Notes: generated from the letters alone by a model not told the origin. DNA of 22,007 bases from Gnetum montanum (GCA_015680685.1 MNCI01004635.1:171500-193506), one strand, 5' to 3'. Counted from the first letter of the stretch, positions 9,046-20,984 are shown. A program made the numbers and translations.

Positions 9046-9540
9046 TAGCACTTGGGCGCATGGTTTGGACATATTTTTGCATTAGTTTTTCATAGTTTTG
9101 TCAATAGAGTAGTTGAACTCTTGTAGTTTTATTCCATAATCATACAGAACAACCAGTGAGTGCCCACAAAGTGGATCTGAGTTAGTTGTATGGAGTCTTA
9201 TTCAAGTGGCAATGTACTTGGACATATTCGATGAATGGTAATAAGATCAAGATTGATTCTTATTCATTATAGCACTTTGACTTAGATTAGATTTACTTTC
9301 CATGCAATTTACTTTTCATGTACTTAGTTAATATTTACATTTTAATTCATGTTAATTAATTAAGCACATAAGTAGATCACTTCGAGCATGCATATGACAG
9401 TTGGTAGTTATCTATTGCCAAGGATGGTGCTGGTTATCTAGGTTAGTTATATTATACATGATCATTGTAAATTTATTACCAATCTATCTCTTAAAACACA
9501 TTAAAATTTTAAATCACACACATTATCAAACAAAACCGTG

Positions 9541-11978
9541 TCGCCTTCACATAGGACCAATAATGCATCATATGATGAAAGCACTCATAGAAGAAATGAT
9601 AGGATCTACCCTAAAGAAAATTGGAGTGAACAACCTCAAACAAGTGTTTCCTATGCTCATTTAGACCCTTACTACACTCAAAGACTATATTCAACTAGTG
9701 TAGACAATCCTAGAGGAGATGGAGTAATTCCTAGATCAATGAGGTCCTTAAGGCCTAGGACCTCCTCTAAACCTAGATAAGATAAATTAAGGGACCATGG
9801 GGAGAACTATAGAAGCCATGATGATTCTCCCAATTCCTCATCTTCCTCTTCCTCCTCAATGTCTAGTTTTGATGAAGATGAACATAGGTAGAGAGATAGA
9901 GCTCCACTATGTGGTCAAGAAAAACATAGAAATTGAACCCAAGGGCAAAATCAAAGACATCACAATCATCATAGACAAGATCATCACAATCAAACGAATA
10001 GAAATAGAAATTTTCATCACAATGTGTTTGATGACAATGAACCCTTGTTGGCCACTAAGAGCGTAATGCAAATCATAGAGGTAGTTAAGATACCTCATAG
10101 GCATCGTAGGGATAGTGGCTTACCCAAGCTTGATATAAACAATATTCCTAAATTTGTGAGAGGCTATAACTCAAATCCATAATATCATATACAAGACTTC
10201 CATGATGCCTGTGCCTCATACAACATTGAGAATGGATGGCAAAAGCTTAAGCACTTTCCTAGGAGACTAATTGATGAAGTGGAAAGTTGGTATAGATCAT
10301 TAGAACTAGGTTTCATTCACCAATGGTCCACAATGTTGGAACTTTTCAATGAAAAATACCAAACCTATCAAGAGTGTCCAACTTGAGGAGACAAATCTAA
10401 GAGTGGAAGCAAGAAAATCACAAACCCTTGGATGTGGCCTTGGATAGATACTATTCGCTACTACATAGATGCCCAAGCCATGGTTTCTCTAAAGAAATGA
10501 AACTTTTCCACATCATAGATGGGCTTCATAATGAAACAAGGGAGATCCTTGGGATGTATTCTCCAAATCAATTATACAAGCTACAAACCCATCAAATCTA
10601 AGAGTTGATTGAGCGTGTGGCAAAAGAAGAAGGAGAGCTATGCAAATGGGAGAATGTAGAGGAAAAAAACTAAGATCCAACTCTTCAAAAGAAAAGGGTT
10701 TTTATCTATGATGAGGAAAAAGAGGTAACTCTCAATGAGATGATTTTACAACCAACCTTGTCAATACAAAATTTTATCAATGAGCTTGAAGCCAAGCTAG
10801 GTGAGATGTTGGAAGGGATGAATGAGAAAGTTAAAACTTACATAGAAACCATAGAGGAGAGAGTGACACAAGGAAAATTAAGTGATTACAAAAAAAGAAG
10901 GAAAAAGAACCAAGAAAGAGCTAGGAACACTTATTGGAAAATCAAAAAAATGGTTGAAGAAAGTGAGGCTATAGACTCAACCACAAACAAAGATAATGGA
11001 TGTGACATTTGCATATATGACCATCCAAAGGGCCATTACCCAGTCTTGTTGCATCTACATGAGTATTGGGTAGGGGCATTAAATCTGAAGTTTGTACAGA
11101 AGCACATGTCTAGGAGATTTCCTCTTCCATACAGTAATTTTAGACAACCCCAAAATCAACCATACTATCCTAGGGAGACTTATTACTAGCCTTAACACTA
11201 GCATCAACTGCAGTGGCAACAACCACAATTGTCAGGGAGGCCACCACCAAACCAGCCCTATCCTTCTTACTAACTGAACCCACATGGATATTATGTTCAA
11301 CACCCTATTTCACCAATTAGTTTTACTTTCTCTACTTCAAATCACTACTACCACTCTCCCAAATATCATTATCCTACAACATCTTATATGAGATCACCAC
11401 CTCACACCTCTCACCCTGCATCATATCCTCAATATTCTCATACTTACCTCCACCATATGTGACCACCAATAACACAGGAAGGTTTAGCATCATAACATCA
11501 ACGAGAGAATGCCACTTGTGTTGCAAACATACACATAAATGATAATGCTAGTAGATCTCAATCAAAGTCTCGGAAACGTCCCTTTTAGAGGAAAGGGCAT
11601 AAGCTGAAGCAAAACACTCATGGACCTACTACATCACTTGAACCAGCACAAGGCCAATCTAATGCAACAACCTTCCTCAAAAAAATGATGTCTTCTAATA
11701 ATATGCAAAAGCTAACAACCATCACCACTTCAACCTAAAACATAAACAATAAACCTATCATTGTGGAGAGACAAAAGAATCCATGCATTACCAATAATGA
11801 TAAAGGGTGTAGTTGTGGGTTAGAAGTTCAAAATATTAATACAACCCCTATACCAATCCACCATAAAGTTCAGGAGAAAGTGTGTGAGCAAAACCCAGTC
11901 CACGTAGTAGCCACTAAACTAGAAGACACCCAGTGGCTTGAAAATGCGAATATAAAATTGTCTCAAAGATGCATGTAA
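9541..11978 (+). pseudogene. gag: Gag pseudogene of E2 (Athila/Tat-like)
   Basis: About 810 codons can be followed: frame 1 to about 10380, then frame 3 to a TAA after 11978. There is one net frameshift and many in-frame stops. The N-terminal third is Arg/Ser/His-rich, with an eight-serine run near 9840. The capsid-like core reads FPRRLIDEVESWYRSLELG (about 10255-10311), then after the shift EWKQENHKPLDVALDRYYSL and LHRCPSHGFSKEMKLFHIIDGL. That is the gypsy Gag pattern with the RCP-HG block usual in Athila/Tat Gag. A coiled, Glu/Lys-rich stretch follows (10740-10960). Next comes a zinc-knuckle-like CDICIYDHPKGHYP (CX2CX3HX4, last Cys replaced by Tyr), then a Tyr/Pro/Gln-rich tail. Gag would form the virus-like particle. 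The true start is uncertain because the leader is deleted. Confidence 0.75.
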
Positions 11979-13319
11979 GTAACTAATTTGCTTATCAGTT
12001 TTGAAATTTTCTGATTCTTCATATGTTTTCCATTTCTTAATATTTTTCTTTTCTTTATATTTTCCTCTTTTCTTGAGTCATTCTCTTTATGTTTTATGAA
12101 TGTATTTTATGTTTTTATTAATAAAATTTCCAAGTAATGATGTAGAAGTCAATGCTATGTGTTGGGCTTTTTGTGCTATGCTATCAAGATGATTAGGTAA
12201 GTAATTGTGTAAAGTAGTGAGAACACCTCATCCATCCCTCTAGTTCTTTGAGTAAAAGGTCTTTTTCATGTAAACAATTTAGTTCTTCTTTTATAAAACT
12301 AAAATTAATCAATGATCATTGTACCTTAAAGAAAGAGGGAACGACCAAGTGGAAATGGTAAGGGTGTGACCTCAAGGGGACTTGTTGGGTTCTCTTCTTG
12401 ACTTCCTTCATGTGGTTTATGACTCCTCTTAGAATGTATCATCACTCTATCAACCAATAAAAAGGAAGCTCTTTCTTTGCATGATGTGGTTCCCATTAAA
12501 ACAAAACAAAAGAAAAAGAAGAGAAGAAGAAAAAAAATAAACACAATAATGGAAATTCAAAGCACACCCCTTAGACACAATAATGAGCTAAAAGCATTGG
12601 TTATGAGGTTAGAAAGACATGTTACCCATGCTTGAAGGCACCCCTCTAACTAAAATCTTTCTTCCTTCTTCTCTTTTCTTCTTTTTTTTGGAGTGATGAT
12701 TGTTCTTTGAGGTGGTTGTGGACTCATGGTGGTTGGTAGGATGGAACACATCAATGTGAGGTCACTACTCATGGTTTGGACTTGGTCTAAACTTAGATAG
12801 AGAGGTATGTTGATCATTTTACTCACACTTGTCATAAGAACCTATTGTGGACATGGTCAAAGTACCTTACATCCTGATCTTTGTAATCCCTTCTCATTCC
12901 ATTATTCATCTCACTACTGCATGCGATTATGAGCCTTTTGGTTTTGTATAGTATAGTGAAACATACTAACCATGGTAGTTGTGTGTTATTTAGAACAAAG
13001 GCATTGTCTACATTTAACTTCTAGGGTTCCCATGGACACCTAAGTGGTTATGTAAGGGCATTATGGTAGGAAACTACTTTGGGGAGGACCCACTTGCATA
13101 ACTTTTGTTGATCATGCCTTCGAACTAACCTTCACATCTTCTAGAACATCAATGATGGTTTCTCTGAATTTATGCATGATTTTGGGACTACTTCTCATCT
13201 TTTTATTAATTTTTCCTACTTTTATATTTCCATATCCATTAATATTTCCTGGCCATCTTCTGAATTGGACCTTTGGTTTCAATTATTCAAAAACCTATGT
13301 GCTTTTGGAGTTACGCTTA

Positions 13320-13333
13320 TTAGTCATGGGGGC
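13320..13333 (+). other. Internal PPT-like motif in E2
   Basis: TTAGTCATGGGGGC matches the E1 motif at 936-950 and the true PPT core at 14229-14241. Confidence 0.4.
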
Positions 13334-13670
13334 TATGGATGTTCACTTTAAAATTTTTATACCATCCTATTTTCAAACATCATGGTAACTAATAGAATTG
13401 ATCAAAATAATGTGAATAGCTTGATGATTTTAGTTACCTCATAGCCTTGGACATAGTATGCTGTAATCACCTTGTGCTTAAATGAAAACTAAGGGATCTG
13501 AAAAGGGTTGATTATTAAGGAAAATTTTACCAAAACTAATGTTGATCCTTTGGTAACTGTAGGTGATGCTAAATGAAGCACCTACAAAAGCAGGTCTTTT
13601 TCCAAGCGTGAAAACAAAGCCAAGAGAGGGACAACGAAGGAGATGCTCATGGACAAATCATAGCACATAC

Positions 13671-14068
13671 AAGATCGAGATTGATTCTTATTTATTGCAA
13701 CACTTTGACTTAGATTAGATTTACTTTCCATGCAATTTACTTTTCATGTACCTAGTTAATATTTACATTTTAATGCATGTTAATTAATTAAGCACATAAG
13801 TACAATTGCTTTGAGCATGTGTATAAGTATTGGTAATCCTAGCAATGCTTAACATTTGCTAACCTAACAGTGTTATATATGTTTAGGATGTGCATAGGAA
13901 GTGGGATCAGATACTTATGTTAGGGCAGTTGATTATTAATTAGCAATTATATTAGTTGAATTGATTATAAATTTAGTTTCAACCTATTGTTAATCGTAGA
14001 ATAATAAAATATAAAATAATAAAAATCATATGCCTCACTCTGGACTAAACCATACATGATAAAGCTAT
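13671..14068 (+). repeat. Internal partial LTR copy inside E2
   Basis: AAGATCGAGATTGATTCTTA to the block ending CATGATAAAGCTA aligns with about 14536-14932 of the 3' LTR in the same orientation, including TTAATTAATTAAGCACATAAGTA and GGAAGTGGGAT. It lacks both LTR ends. E1 has different sequence at this place, so the copy entered the E2 lineage by recombination or partial insertion. Confidence 0.7.
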
Positions 14069-14228
14069 GACTCTGTCATTTTGTATGCATCCATTCGAAT
14101 AAAATTTTGTAATGCAGCATTTAGAGTCATTCAATCATTTGCATATTAGTCAATAATCTCATACATTCCTAATATTTCATAAGGAGCTTGTTCCTCATTT
14201 TGTTTAACTCAAAGATGAGTTTTCATTC

Positions 14229-14241
14229 AGCCATGGGGGTA
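14229..14241 (+). other. Polypurine tract of E2
   Basis: AGCCATGGGGGTA lies directly before the 3' LTR start, as in E1. Confidence 0.75.
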
Positions 14242-15078
14242 TGATGAGTTATGATTTTCCTAGCTCTGATATTGGATACCTAATATTGGATCTCTAAATG
14301 CATTATTAGATATTCGATCTTGGGGGTATGGGCTAGTCTATAAATATATCACTTGGGTGCATAGTTTTGCATTAGTTTTTCATAGTTTTGTTAATAGAGT
14401 AGTTGAACTCTTGCAGTTTTATTCTGTAATCTTATAGAAAAGTTAATGAGTGCCCACAGAGTGGATCTGAGTTAGTTGTATGGGGTATAGTTTGAGTGGC
14501 AATGTACCTAGACATATTCCATGAATGGCAATAAGATCAAGATTGATTCTTATTCATTGTAGCACTTTGACTTAGATTAGATTTACTTTCCATTAAATTT
14601 ACTTTTCATGTACTTAGTTAACATTTACATTTTAATTCATGTTAATTAATTAAGCACATAAGTACGATCACTTTGAGCATGCGTATGACTCTTGGTGATC
14701 CTAGCAACACTTAACATTTGCAAAGTCAATAACGTTATATGTGTTTAGGATGTGCACAGGAAGTGGGATTGGATACTTATGTTAGGGTAGTTGATTATTA
14801 ATTAGCAATTAGATTAGTTGAATTGATTATAAATTGTGTTTCAACCTATTGTTAATCGTAGAAAAATAGAATATAAACTAATAAAAATCATATGCCTCAC
14901 TCTAGACTAAACCATACTTGACAAAGCTACCACTAGTCCAAGTGGGAAGACAGCAAACTACGATCAAGGGATAGTGAGCTAGATGCCACAACTAGTCTCA
15001 TCCATGGAATTCAACTGGATCATGCATGAATGCTTGTGATTCATATGTTCGGGTGTAGGGATACCTCATCGCTCATCA
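14242..15078 (+). repeat. 3' LTR of E2 (837 bp)
   Basis: TGATGAG...CTCATCA, followed by the CTAAG target duplication. Compared with the 5' copy, differences in the first 120 bp are mainly C/T and G/A, such as CCCAATATCG against CCTAATATTG, so both copies have lost CpGs. The 3' copy is the reference for LTR length in this family. Confidence 0.85.
14339..14346 (+). promoter_or_regulatory. TATA box of E2 3' LTR
   Basis: TATAAATA at the position equivalent to 9038 and 1636. Confidence 0.5.
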
Positions 15079-15083
15079 CTAAG
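15079..15083. repeat. Right target-site duplication of E2 (CTAAG)
   Basis: CTAAG immediately after CTCATCA, identical to 8941-8945. Confidence 0.85.
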
Positions 15084-15693
15084 TGATCAAAAAGACCATT
15101 TAGAACACTCTAAATCCTTTTCAAGGCTCATGGATCTATGAGTTAAACTATTCTACATGAGATCATTTAGTATTCCAACACTAAAATTTTTCATCATTAC
15201 AATTTCTAATGCTAGAAAGAGGGCATCTACCTAACTTCTTTGCTAAAAAAAACATGTGAAAAATTTCCTGCTTATTTCTTCCTTAGTCAGTGAGCTCATT
15301 AGGTAAAAAAAAATTCATTTTTGATTTTCCAAAAAACCCAACATGTAGCCTCATAGTTAGTTTACTTATGATAAATTTTTGTTATTAACTTTGTTGTTGT
15401 AGCATGTAGCACTACACCTATTCCTTGCACTTCACAATAAAAAAAATTAATTTTTGTAGTTGTAGTGCATAGTGTTGTCATAGCCCTCTACATTCCCTTT
15501 GCAATTGTAGTGCACACTACTACCTCTATTACTATTGTTTGTAGTTTGTAATTCCTTTTGGAAATTTCCCTCTCATATGCTAAAGCCATTTGCATTTGTT
15601 CAAATACGCTAGAAAAACTTTTAAAAATTCTTTTATAATTGCAATGTGTATTATGCTACCTTTTTTAATCCTTACATTTAAATCCTATTCATT
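15084..15693. other. Leader region of E3, no gene seen
   Basis: AT-rich, with recurring GTAGTGCA(T/C)A and GTAGCATGTAGC phrases (15405-15515). No ORF of note. It may be 5' untranslated or LTR sequence of E3. Confidence 0.35.
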
Positions 15694-15817
15694 CCATATG
15701 CTATAGCTTCATAGGCTACAACGTCTTCCATACGTTATAGCTCAACAAGCTATAGCCTTATATGCTACAACCTTCATATACTATAGCTTCACAAGCTATA
15801 GTCCCACATGCTTCCAC
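15694..15817. repeat. Tandem hairpin-forming repeats (CTATAGC type)
   Basis: Three to four degenerate units of roughly 32-46 bp, each able to fold on itself. The best is 15781-15801, with arms CTATAGCTT and AAGCTATAG around CAC. Another is 15735-15756, with TTATAGCT against AAGCTATAGC. They lie 200-320 bp before the gag start. Confidence 0.5.
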
Positions 15818-16017
15818 CTTTTACACACTATAAGTCCTAGATTCTATGAGATTTACATGATGTAGCCTCATACATTGTGATTCTTACACATTACAAGTTG
15901 GTAGCTTATGTAAAACATTAAAAAATCCACAAGAGCCTTTATTACATTGACTAATTAATTAGTCTACTATGTTTTATGCATTTTGCCTCTACCATCCTAT
16001 TACACCATACCATTTCT

Positions 16018-19000
16018 ATGGCCACCAACCAGCAATCTACCCACATCTATGACCCTAAAGACTTGGCTATGATGGAGCGTAGATAGTCCCTTAAGCATTT
16101 AGGACATGATCCTACACATGATACTCTTACTCAAGAGTATTATAACTTTATCTGCATGAATATCTAAGTTGGCCTTCACATCCTATGAAAGGAGTTCGAC
16201 TCCATGAGTGAATATGAGATTATTCACAAAAATGAAAAGGAATATATTCCATCCTTGTATGATAGAATATAACTCTCTAAAGCTTACATCCACATGCTAA
16301 TTGAGGTAGTAGATGATGATGAAGAAATCATGGTAAGTGAGGAGTTTAGCCTAGAGTGTGATCAAGATAATCAAGAAGAATTTAGAGTTTAATACAAAGA
16401 GAATGTCCAAGGAAAGAAAAATTTGCAAATGTTGATTCCTAACTTTATGATTAACCCCCTATTCAATATGCAAGTAACACCTATCAACTCCTTGGGGTAG
16501 ACTTTGCAACTAGTTTTTCATGTCTCCTCCATGTTTACATCTCTCTCATTTGCAACCCAACCTCATTCCACATGGCCACCATGTAGTGTGCCTTCCATGC
16601 ATTCCCCATTCATCATCTTGGCAAGTCCTTCTTCAGGATCTCAAGTATCACAATCTTCTCAAATACCATTTTTTTTCTTTATCCTACAAATCCCTACCCA
16701 AACATTATTCTTCCTCTTTAACCCTCCTGTAGTAATGACAATAAGGCCTTTCCAAATGATGCCACTACCTATCACCTAGCCTTAAGTCATTCAACCACCT
16801 GTACAACCATCCATCCAACAACAAATAACCGTGGGGGCACCTCATAGCTTGGATTAGGATTTCCAACTGATCCAAAGCCTCACCAACAAGATAGAAAAAC
16901 ATAAGACTAGCACCACACAAATGGTAAACCTCATGAACTTTTACCAAAATGACTTGATTAGTCCTAATGTCTAATAAATAATCTTCCTATAGGTATACCA
17001 ATCCCTCACATCACTAAATATAATGGTAAAGGTTACCCCAATGCTCACTTGATTACCTTATGTTTAGAATGCCTATTACTATAGGCTTCACCCCACACTA
17101 TGTTGTGTGCCTTCCCTATGCCTTTAACTAGAAAATCTCTTGATTGGTACCAAGTGCTACCTAGAGGATCTATCTCTTTTCTAGACTACTTGATAAATCA
17201 ATTCATTAATCATTTTAAGTATAACTTGAAACCTTAAATAATGCTCGATCAACTCATGAATGTGATAGGGCTCCCTTAAGCCCATCCAAAAGTTTATACA
17301 AAGATGGAATATCATGCTTAACAAGATACCTAAGCCCATCTTTGAAACACATCTCTTAATCATCTTCTAATGATTTTATCAAGTCCAAGATTTATTATTT
17401 AGATCCCCAGCCCCTAAGTCAAGCCTTTTCCCAAGTTAAGAACATAGAAGACATAGCTGAAGCTAGTAATAACACCGTATACTTAACCTATAAGAATGAA
17501 AACACTACATTGGATAGGGATAAGGGTAAACAAGCACATGTATCCGTGGATACTATGGCCAAATACCATGCAACCTAAGGCCCCTACCACTACTCCCCAA
17601 CCATCAACATCAAGTGCTTCCACATCTAACCCTCCTAAGCCTAACTTTAAGAGAAAAGATAGGTCTAAGTATACCAAGTTGCCTATGAAACCATTCGAGC
17701 TTCTTGATCAGTTGCTCAAGAGTAGTTGTATTTAGTACAAGTAGCTATCTAAGAATGCTCATAAGAGGCATGATTTCTTAAGTGAGATTGCTAAAGATCC
17801 CACTACAGCCACGAAAGATGATCCCCCTATGCCTAAGTACTTTAAGTTAAACTAGTTTTTTAACCATTAGCAACTGCTTGTCCATGATACTGATTTCTTC
17901 TTGGTTTTAAAAAATGATCTACATAAAATGATACATAGTGGAGAATGAGTTCTAGATGCTTCTAACCTAGTTGGATCCCAAAATTAGCTAATGCAAGTAT
18001 ACAAAGACCCTCTTAATGTAGATAATAACCAATTCACCATAGCAACCTTTAACATGCATGAAAAATCTAAACTTGTGAGAGAGCCATTTGTGGTTTGAGT
18101 ACCTTCTCATGATGAAAGGGCTTCAACTTCTACAAGTTTAAGGACTCCTTTTGTCATAAGGATACATCACAAGAACCTCCCAAAGAACCATTTATCATTA
18201 GAGTGTCCCATTCCTCCACTAGTAAGCCTATGATTCAAGTTTATCAAAATTCTCCCATGGTAGCTAATACCTCAAATTCTTTCCAACCAAATAACAAGAA
18301 GTCACCCTCAAAATAATGTAAGAAGCCAGCTCCTAAGACTAAGGCTAAGGACACTAACCAAGCAGAGGTATGGAAGGAGCTAGATCCACCAAAGCCTACC
18401 TCAATCCCAATCATACTAATGGATTCCAACTCTCAAACTACATCTACTAGTTAACCTAGGAAGGGTAATCAAAAATAGGAGAAGGGAAAGGGACCAAACC
18501 ACAACTACTGAAATATGAGTTCAAAATCCTAGGTAGAATGGAGGAGGTCAAGGCCAATAAAACTAACAAGATGGTCAATAATGATAAAGACTTCCTCTCC
18601 ACCATGGAGTAGGTCAACTTCTTATTGAAATAGAAAAATACTTCGTTAAGCCTATATGATTTGGTTATGACCTATCCTACCCATCACAAAGCACTAGTTA
18701 AGATGCTGACTTCTATTCCTATGAACAAGGATATCCCAACCAATGAGGAATATATTTATGCAATGATAATACCACCCCCACCCTAAGAAAAAATGAAGTC
18801 AACCATCTTAATTTTTTATGATAGTGAGATGAAAACCAACCCTCAAAATAGTGAGGTGTTAAGAGCTCCTCTCTTTATAATGATTAGGATTTACCAGTAC
18901 AAGATTCACCAAATACATGTAGATGGGAAGTTGGCCACCAATGTTATCTCCTTTCCTCTTGTGGAGTGCTTAGACTTGCTTGAACATATCCAGAACACCT

Positions 19001-19545
19001 CCATCTCCACCCTTAAATTCTTTAATAGGTCACAAGTAACTATGAAAGGATCTATTTTACTAAACTTTGTGGTTGGAGAGTAGTTTCTTACATTTGCTAA
19101 TTTCTTTATGGTGGTAGAGACACCAAGTTTCAACCTAATCCTAGGAAGATCCTGGTTGGCCAAGCTATGGGCAATCTCTTTTTCGATCCATCAAGAAATC
19201 CACCTATCTTATGAGGAAGCTAAGACCATAATCCACAGAGATAGTGCAATCTCCTTGCCCATCAAGGGTTTGAAGTAGAGCAAGGATCTAAATTATAGAT
19301 TCAATAAGAAACTCCCATAGCCAAAAATGAAGTCAAGAACTACAATGATATTAACCAAGTTGAAACCAACAATGTTGGATTCACAAATGAGATTTGAAAA
19401 GAACTTCCATTCAACAACGTACACAAAGGGAATGGGGGAGTACAAGATCATGCAACAAAAACCATATCAATTGCCTAATATTTCAAAGATTAGAAAGCAG
19501 ATGAAAGATTTAACATGTTTCTCACTTTTTCTTTTTCATGTATAG
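16018..19545 (+). pseudogene. gag-PR: Gag-protease pseudogene of E3 (Tat/Ogre-like)
   Basis: It starts at ATGGCCACCAACC, a good plant initiation context, and runs in frame 1 to about 16990, frame 3 to about 17740 and frame 1 from about 18793, with many stops. The gag core at 16992-17240 reads HITKYNGKGYPNAHL then DWYQVLPRGSISFLDYL, the Retrotrans_gag pattern (KYDG..., WY..L..GSI.SF). YTKLPMKPFELLDQLL (about 17670-17717) matches the Tat-type linker. The aspartic protease lies at about 18830-19200: the active-site Asp is kept in VDG, but the next residues are KL where GA is usual. The flap/C-terminal part is FMVVETPSFNLILGRSWL, then AISFSIHQEI. After it, GMGEYKIMQQKPYQLPN is reminiscent of the G-patch that follows protease in such elements. 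The frame ends at 19545 without entering RT. Confidence 0.7.
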
Positions 19546-19976
19546 TTTAAACAATATCCTTATTTTCATTTTTCATTTACATCTTTAAATTTTTTCCTTA
19601 TGATTTTTTGCTTTATGTTTACCAATTTTCCATGTAGCCTTCTTTTACATTTTTGCATCAATCTATGATTTGTGTTCACTGTTTACATTCACTAAAGATC
19701 ATAAAATGACATAGAAAACATAAAACATAAAATTACATAAAAGTTTTAAAACATAAAAAATCAAAAAAATGTTTTAAAGTTAAAACCAAGATAGTAGCCA
19801 TAGTCACATTGTGTGACAATAACCATAAAATAAATGTCCATAGCCATAGTTGCACTATCTAATATACAACAACAACAAAAATAATACATAGTCTTCAAGG
19901 CTATGATAGTCAAATAAAAATAACTATAACACTATAAAAAAACAAAAATATATAACTAGTTCAATAATAGCTAAAA
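19546..19976. other. Spacer between convergent E3 genes
   Basis: Very AT-rich, T-rich on the left and A-rich on the right. AACATAAAA repeats occur at 19715-19765, and two copies of TAGCCATAGT lie near 19795 and 19843. It separates the 3' ends of the plus-strand gag-protease and the minus-strand gene, where RT would be expected in a full element. Confidence 0.5.
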
Positions 19977-20048
19977 CTAAGCTATAGGAGAAGGAGGAGG
20001 ATCATCCTTAGCATCATTGCCAATGCCATCATTGTTATCTCCTAGGGC

Positions 20049-20161
20049 CTATAGATAGCAAAACATATAAATAATTAGTAACCATGATGTTGAGGGAGAA
20101 TAATTACAAAAAGAAAAAACAAAAATATAACATAAAAAACTTAAAACATGTTTGTGCTAAC
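20049..20161 (-). other. Intron 4 of the antisense gene
   Basis: CTGAG|GTTAGC to GCTATCTATAG|GCCC, T-rich throughout. The frame across the junction needs an indel in one exon. Confidence 0.55.
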
Positions 20162-20984
20162 CTCAGGGGATTCTAGAGCAATTCTTCAGGAGTGAATTTT
20201 TGCACACTAGTCTCCAATTTATGAAAAATCTATTCTTCACTCATATTAGCCTAGTTAATTTCTCCTAAATCCACTCCCATCAAGATCTTTCTCCTCTCTA
20301 TATCAATTCACTCAAGTGAAGCATGGAAAAGATCAGCCATGGTAGTTTTTCCAAATGCAGTACTGATCTAAGAAGTGGAAGAATTAATAACCACCATTGA
20401 TTCTGCAAACATCCTAAAAACATCCTTTGTACCTATTCCTTGCACAAATAGCTCATGCTTTTACTGCTCTATGGCCTCCTCATGTTATAATTTTAGGAAT
20501 CTCTCCTTTTCTACCTTGTATTAGTACTTGTGAGCCTCTTATATCTTTCCCCACTTAAGCACCCAAGCACAATAATCCCTCCAATTCCTAAACTTATGAA
20601 TCAACAACTTCATTTAGATGTTCTTCTTAACGTTGCTCTTGGCTAGAGTAACCTTGCTCTAGATGGCACTCTAGTAGCATGACCACTCAATTTTCTTAGT
20701 GTGCTAAGAGTCTCTATTGGCTACACAAGCCTCTATAAACTCTTTGTGATCTTTAAGGCTTTTGTTTTCATTTGGTAGCTCCTTAACATGCCTTTCTAAA
20801 GCCACAACCTTCTCCCAGAAAAACTCATTAGAGCATTGGATCTTCCAAGATGTCTTTGCATAAGACATAGCATACTTGGTAGTCCCTTCATACAATCTTC
20901 ATGAAATATTTTTTACATCAAATATTAGCTTAGGGAGATCATCAAGATCAATGTCATGTGTAGAATCTCATCTAAATTTGAACA

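Larger units (their letters stand above)
8946..9415 (+). repeat. Truncated 5' LTR of E2
   Basis: It aligns with the 3' LTR from TGATGAG through the paired palindromes, the TATA box, AGATCAAGATTGATTCTTATTCATT and GCACATAAGTA, then similarity fades near 9415. The 3' LTR continues another 400 bp or so. The missing R/U5 end and primer-binding site must have been lost after insertion, because the outer ends and target duplications are intact. Confidence 0.7.
12335..14241 (+). other. Non-coding 3' module of E2 shared with E1
   Basis: Collinear with E1 positions of about 30-1540: AAGGGTGTGACCTCAAGGGG at the start, an A-rich purine run near 12500-12540, CAAAGCACACCCCTTAGA, CTTTGGGGAGGACCCACTTG near 13078-13097, an internal PPT-like motif and the final PPT. 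No conserved frame is seen across the two copies, so the module looks like retained non-coding sequence, perhaps RNA packaging or structural sequence. That role is inference. Confidence 0.6.
8946..15078 (+). mobile_element. Element E2: complete, decayed gag-only Ty3/gypsy-type retrotransposon (TR-GAG-like)
   Basis: The ends TGATGAG...CTCATCA lie between perfect CTAAG duplications, so the 6.1-kb unit is one insertion. In order it holds a truncated 5' LTR, a gag reading region, a non-coding 3' module shared with E1, an internal LTR fragment, a polypurine tract and a full 3' LTR. No protease, RT, RNase H or integrase motifs are present. It must have relied on proteins from an autonomous relative. 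Gag points to the non-chromovirus Tat/Athila side of Ty3/gypsy. Confidence 0.85.

Noticed and set aside
9401-9664. ORF overlapping the E2 LTR/gag junction
   Set aside because: Different frame from gag and spans the deletion junction; a shadow.
12326-12835. Minus-strand ORFs with hydrophobic start
   Set aside because: They are the complement of the A-rich and TTC-rich 3' module, not conserved in E1; no real gene.
15694-15817. CRISPR-like array
   Set aside because: Units are degenerate, self-complementary and lack unique spacers; the DNA is plant.
17483-17677. Minus-strand ORF with hydrophobic segments
   Set aside because: Antisense of the E3 gag frame at 17496-17735; a shadow.
18906-19163. 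Minus-strand ORF opposite the protease
   Set aside because: Exact antisense of the conserved protease segment, which carries the recognisable motif; a shadow.
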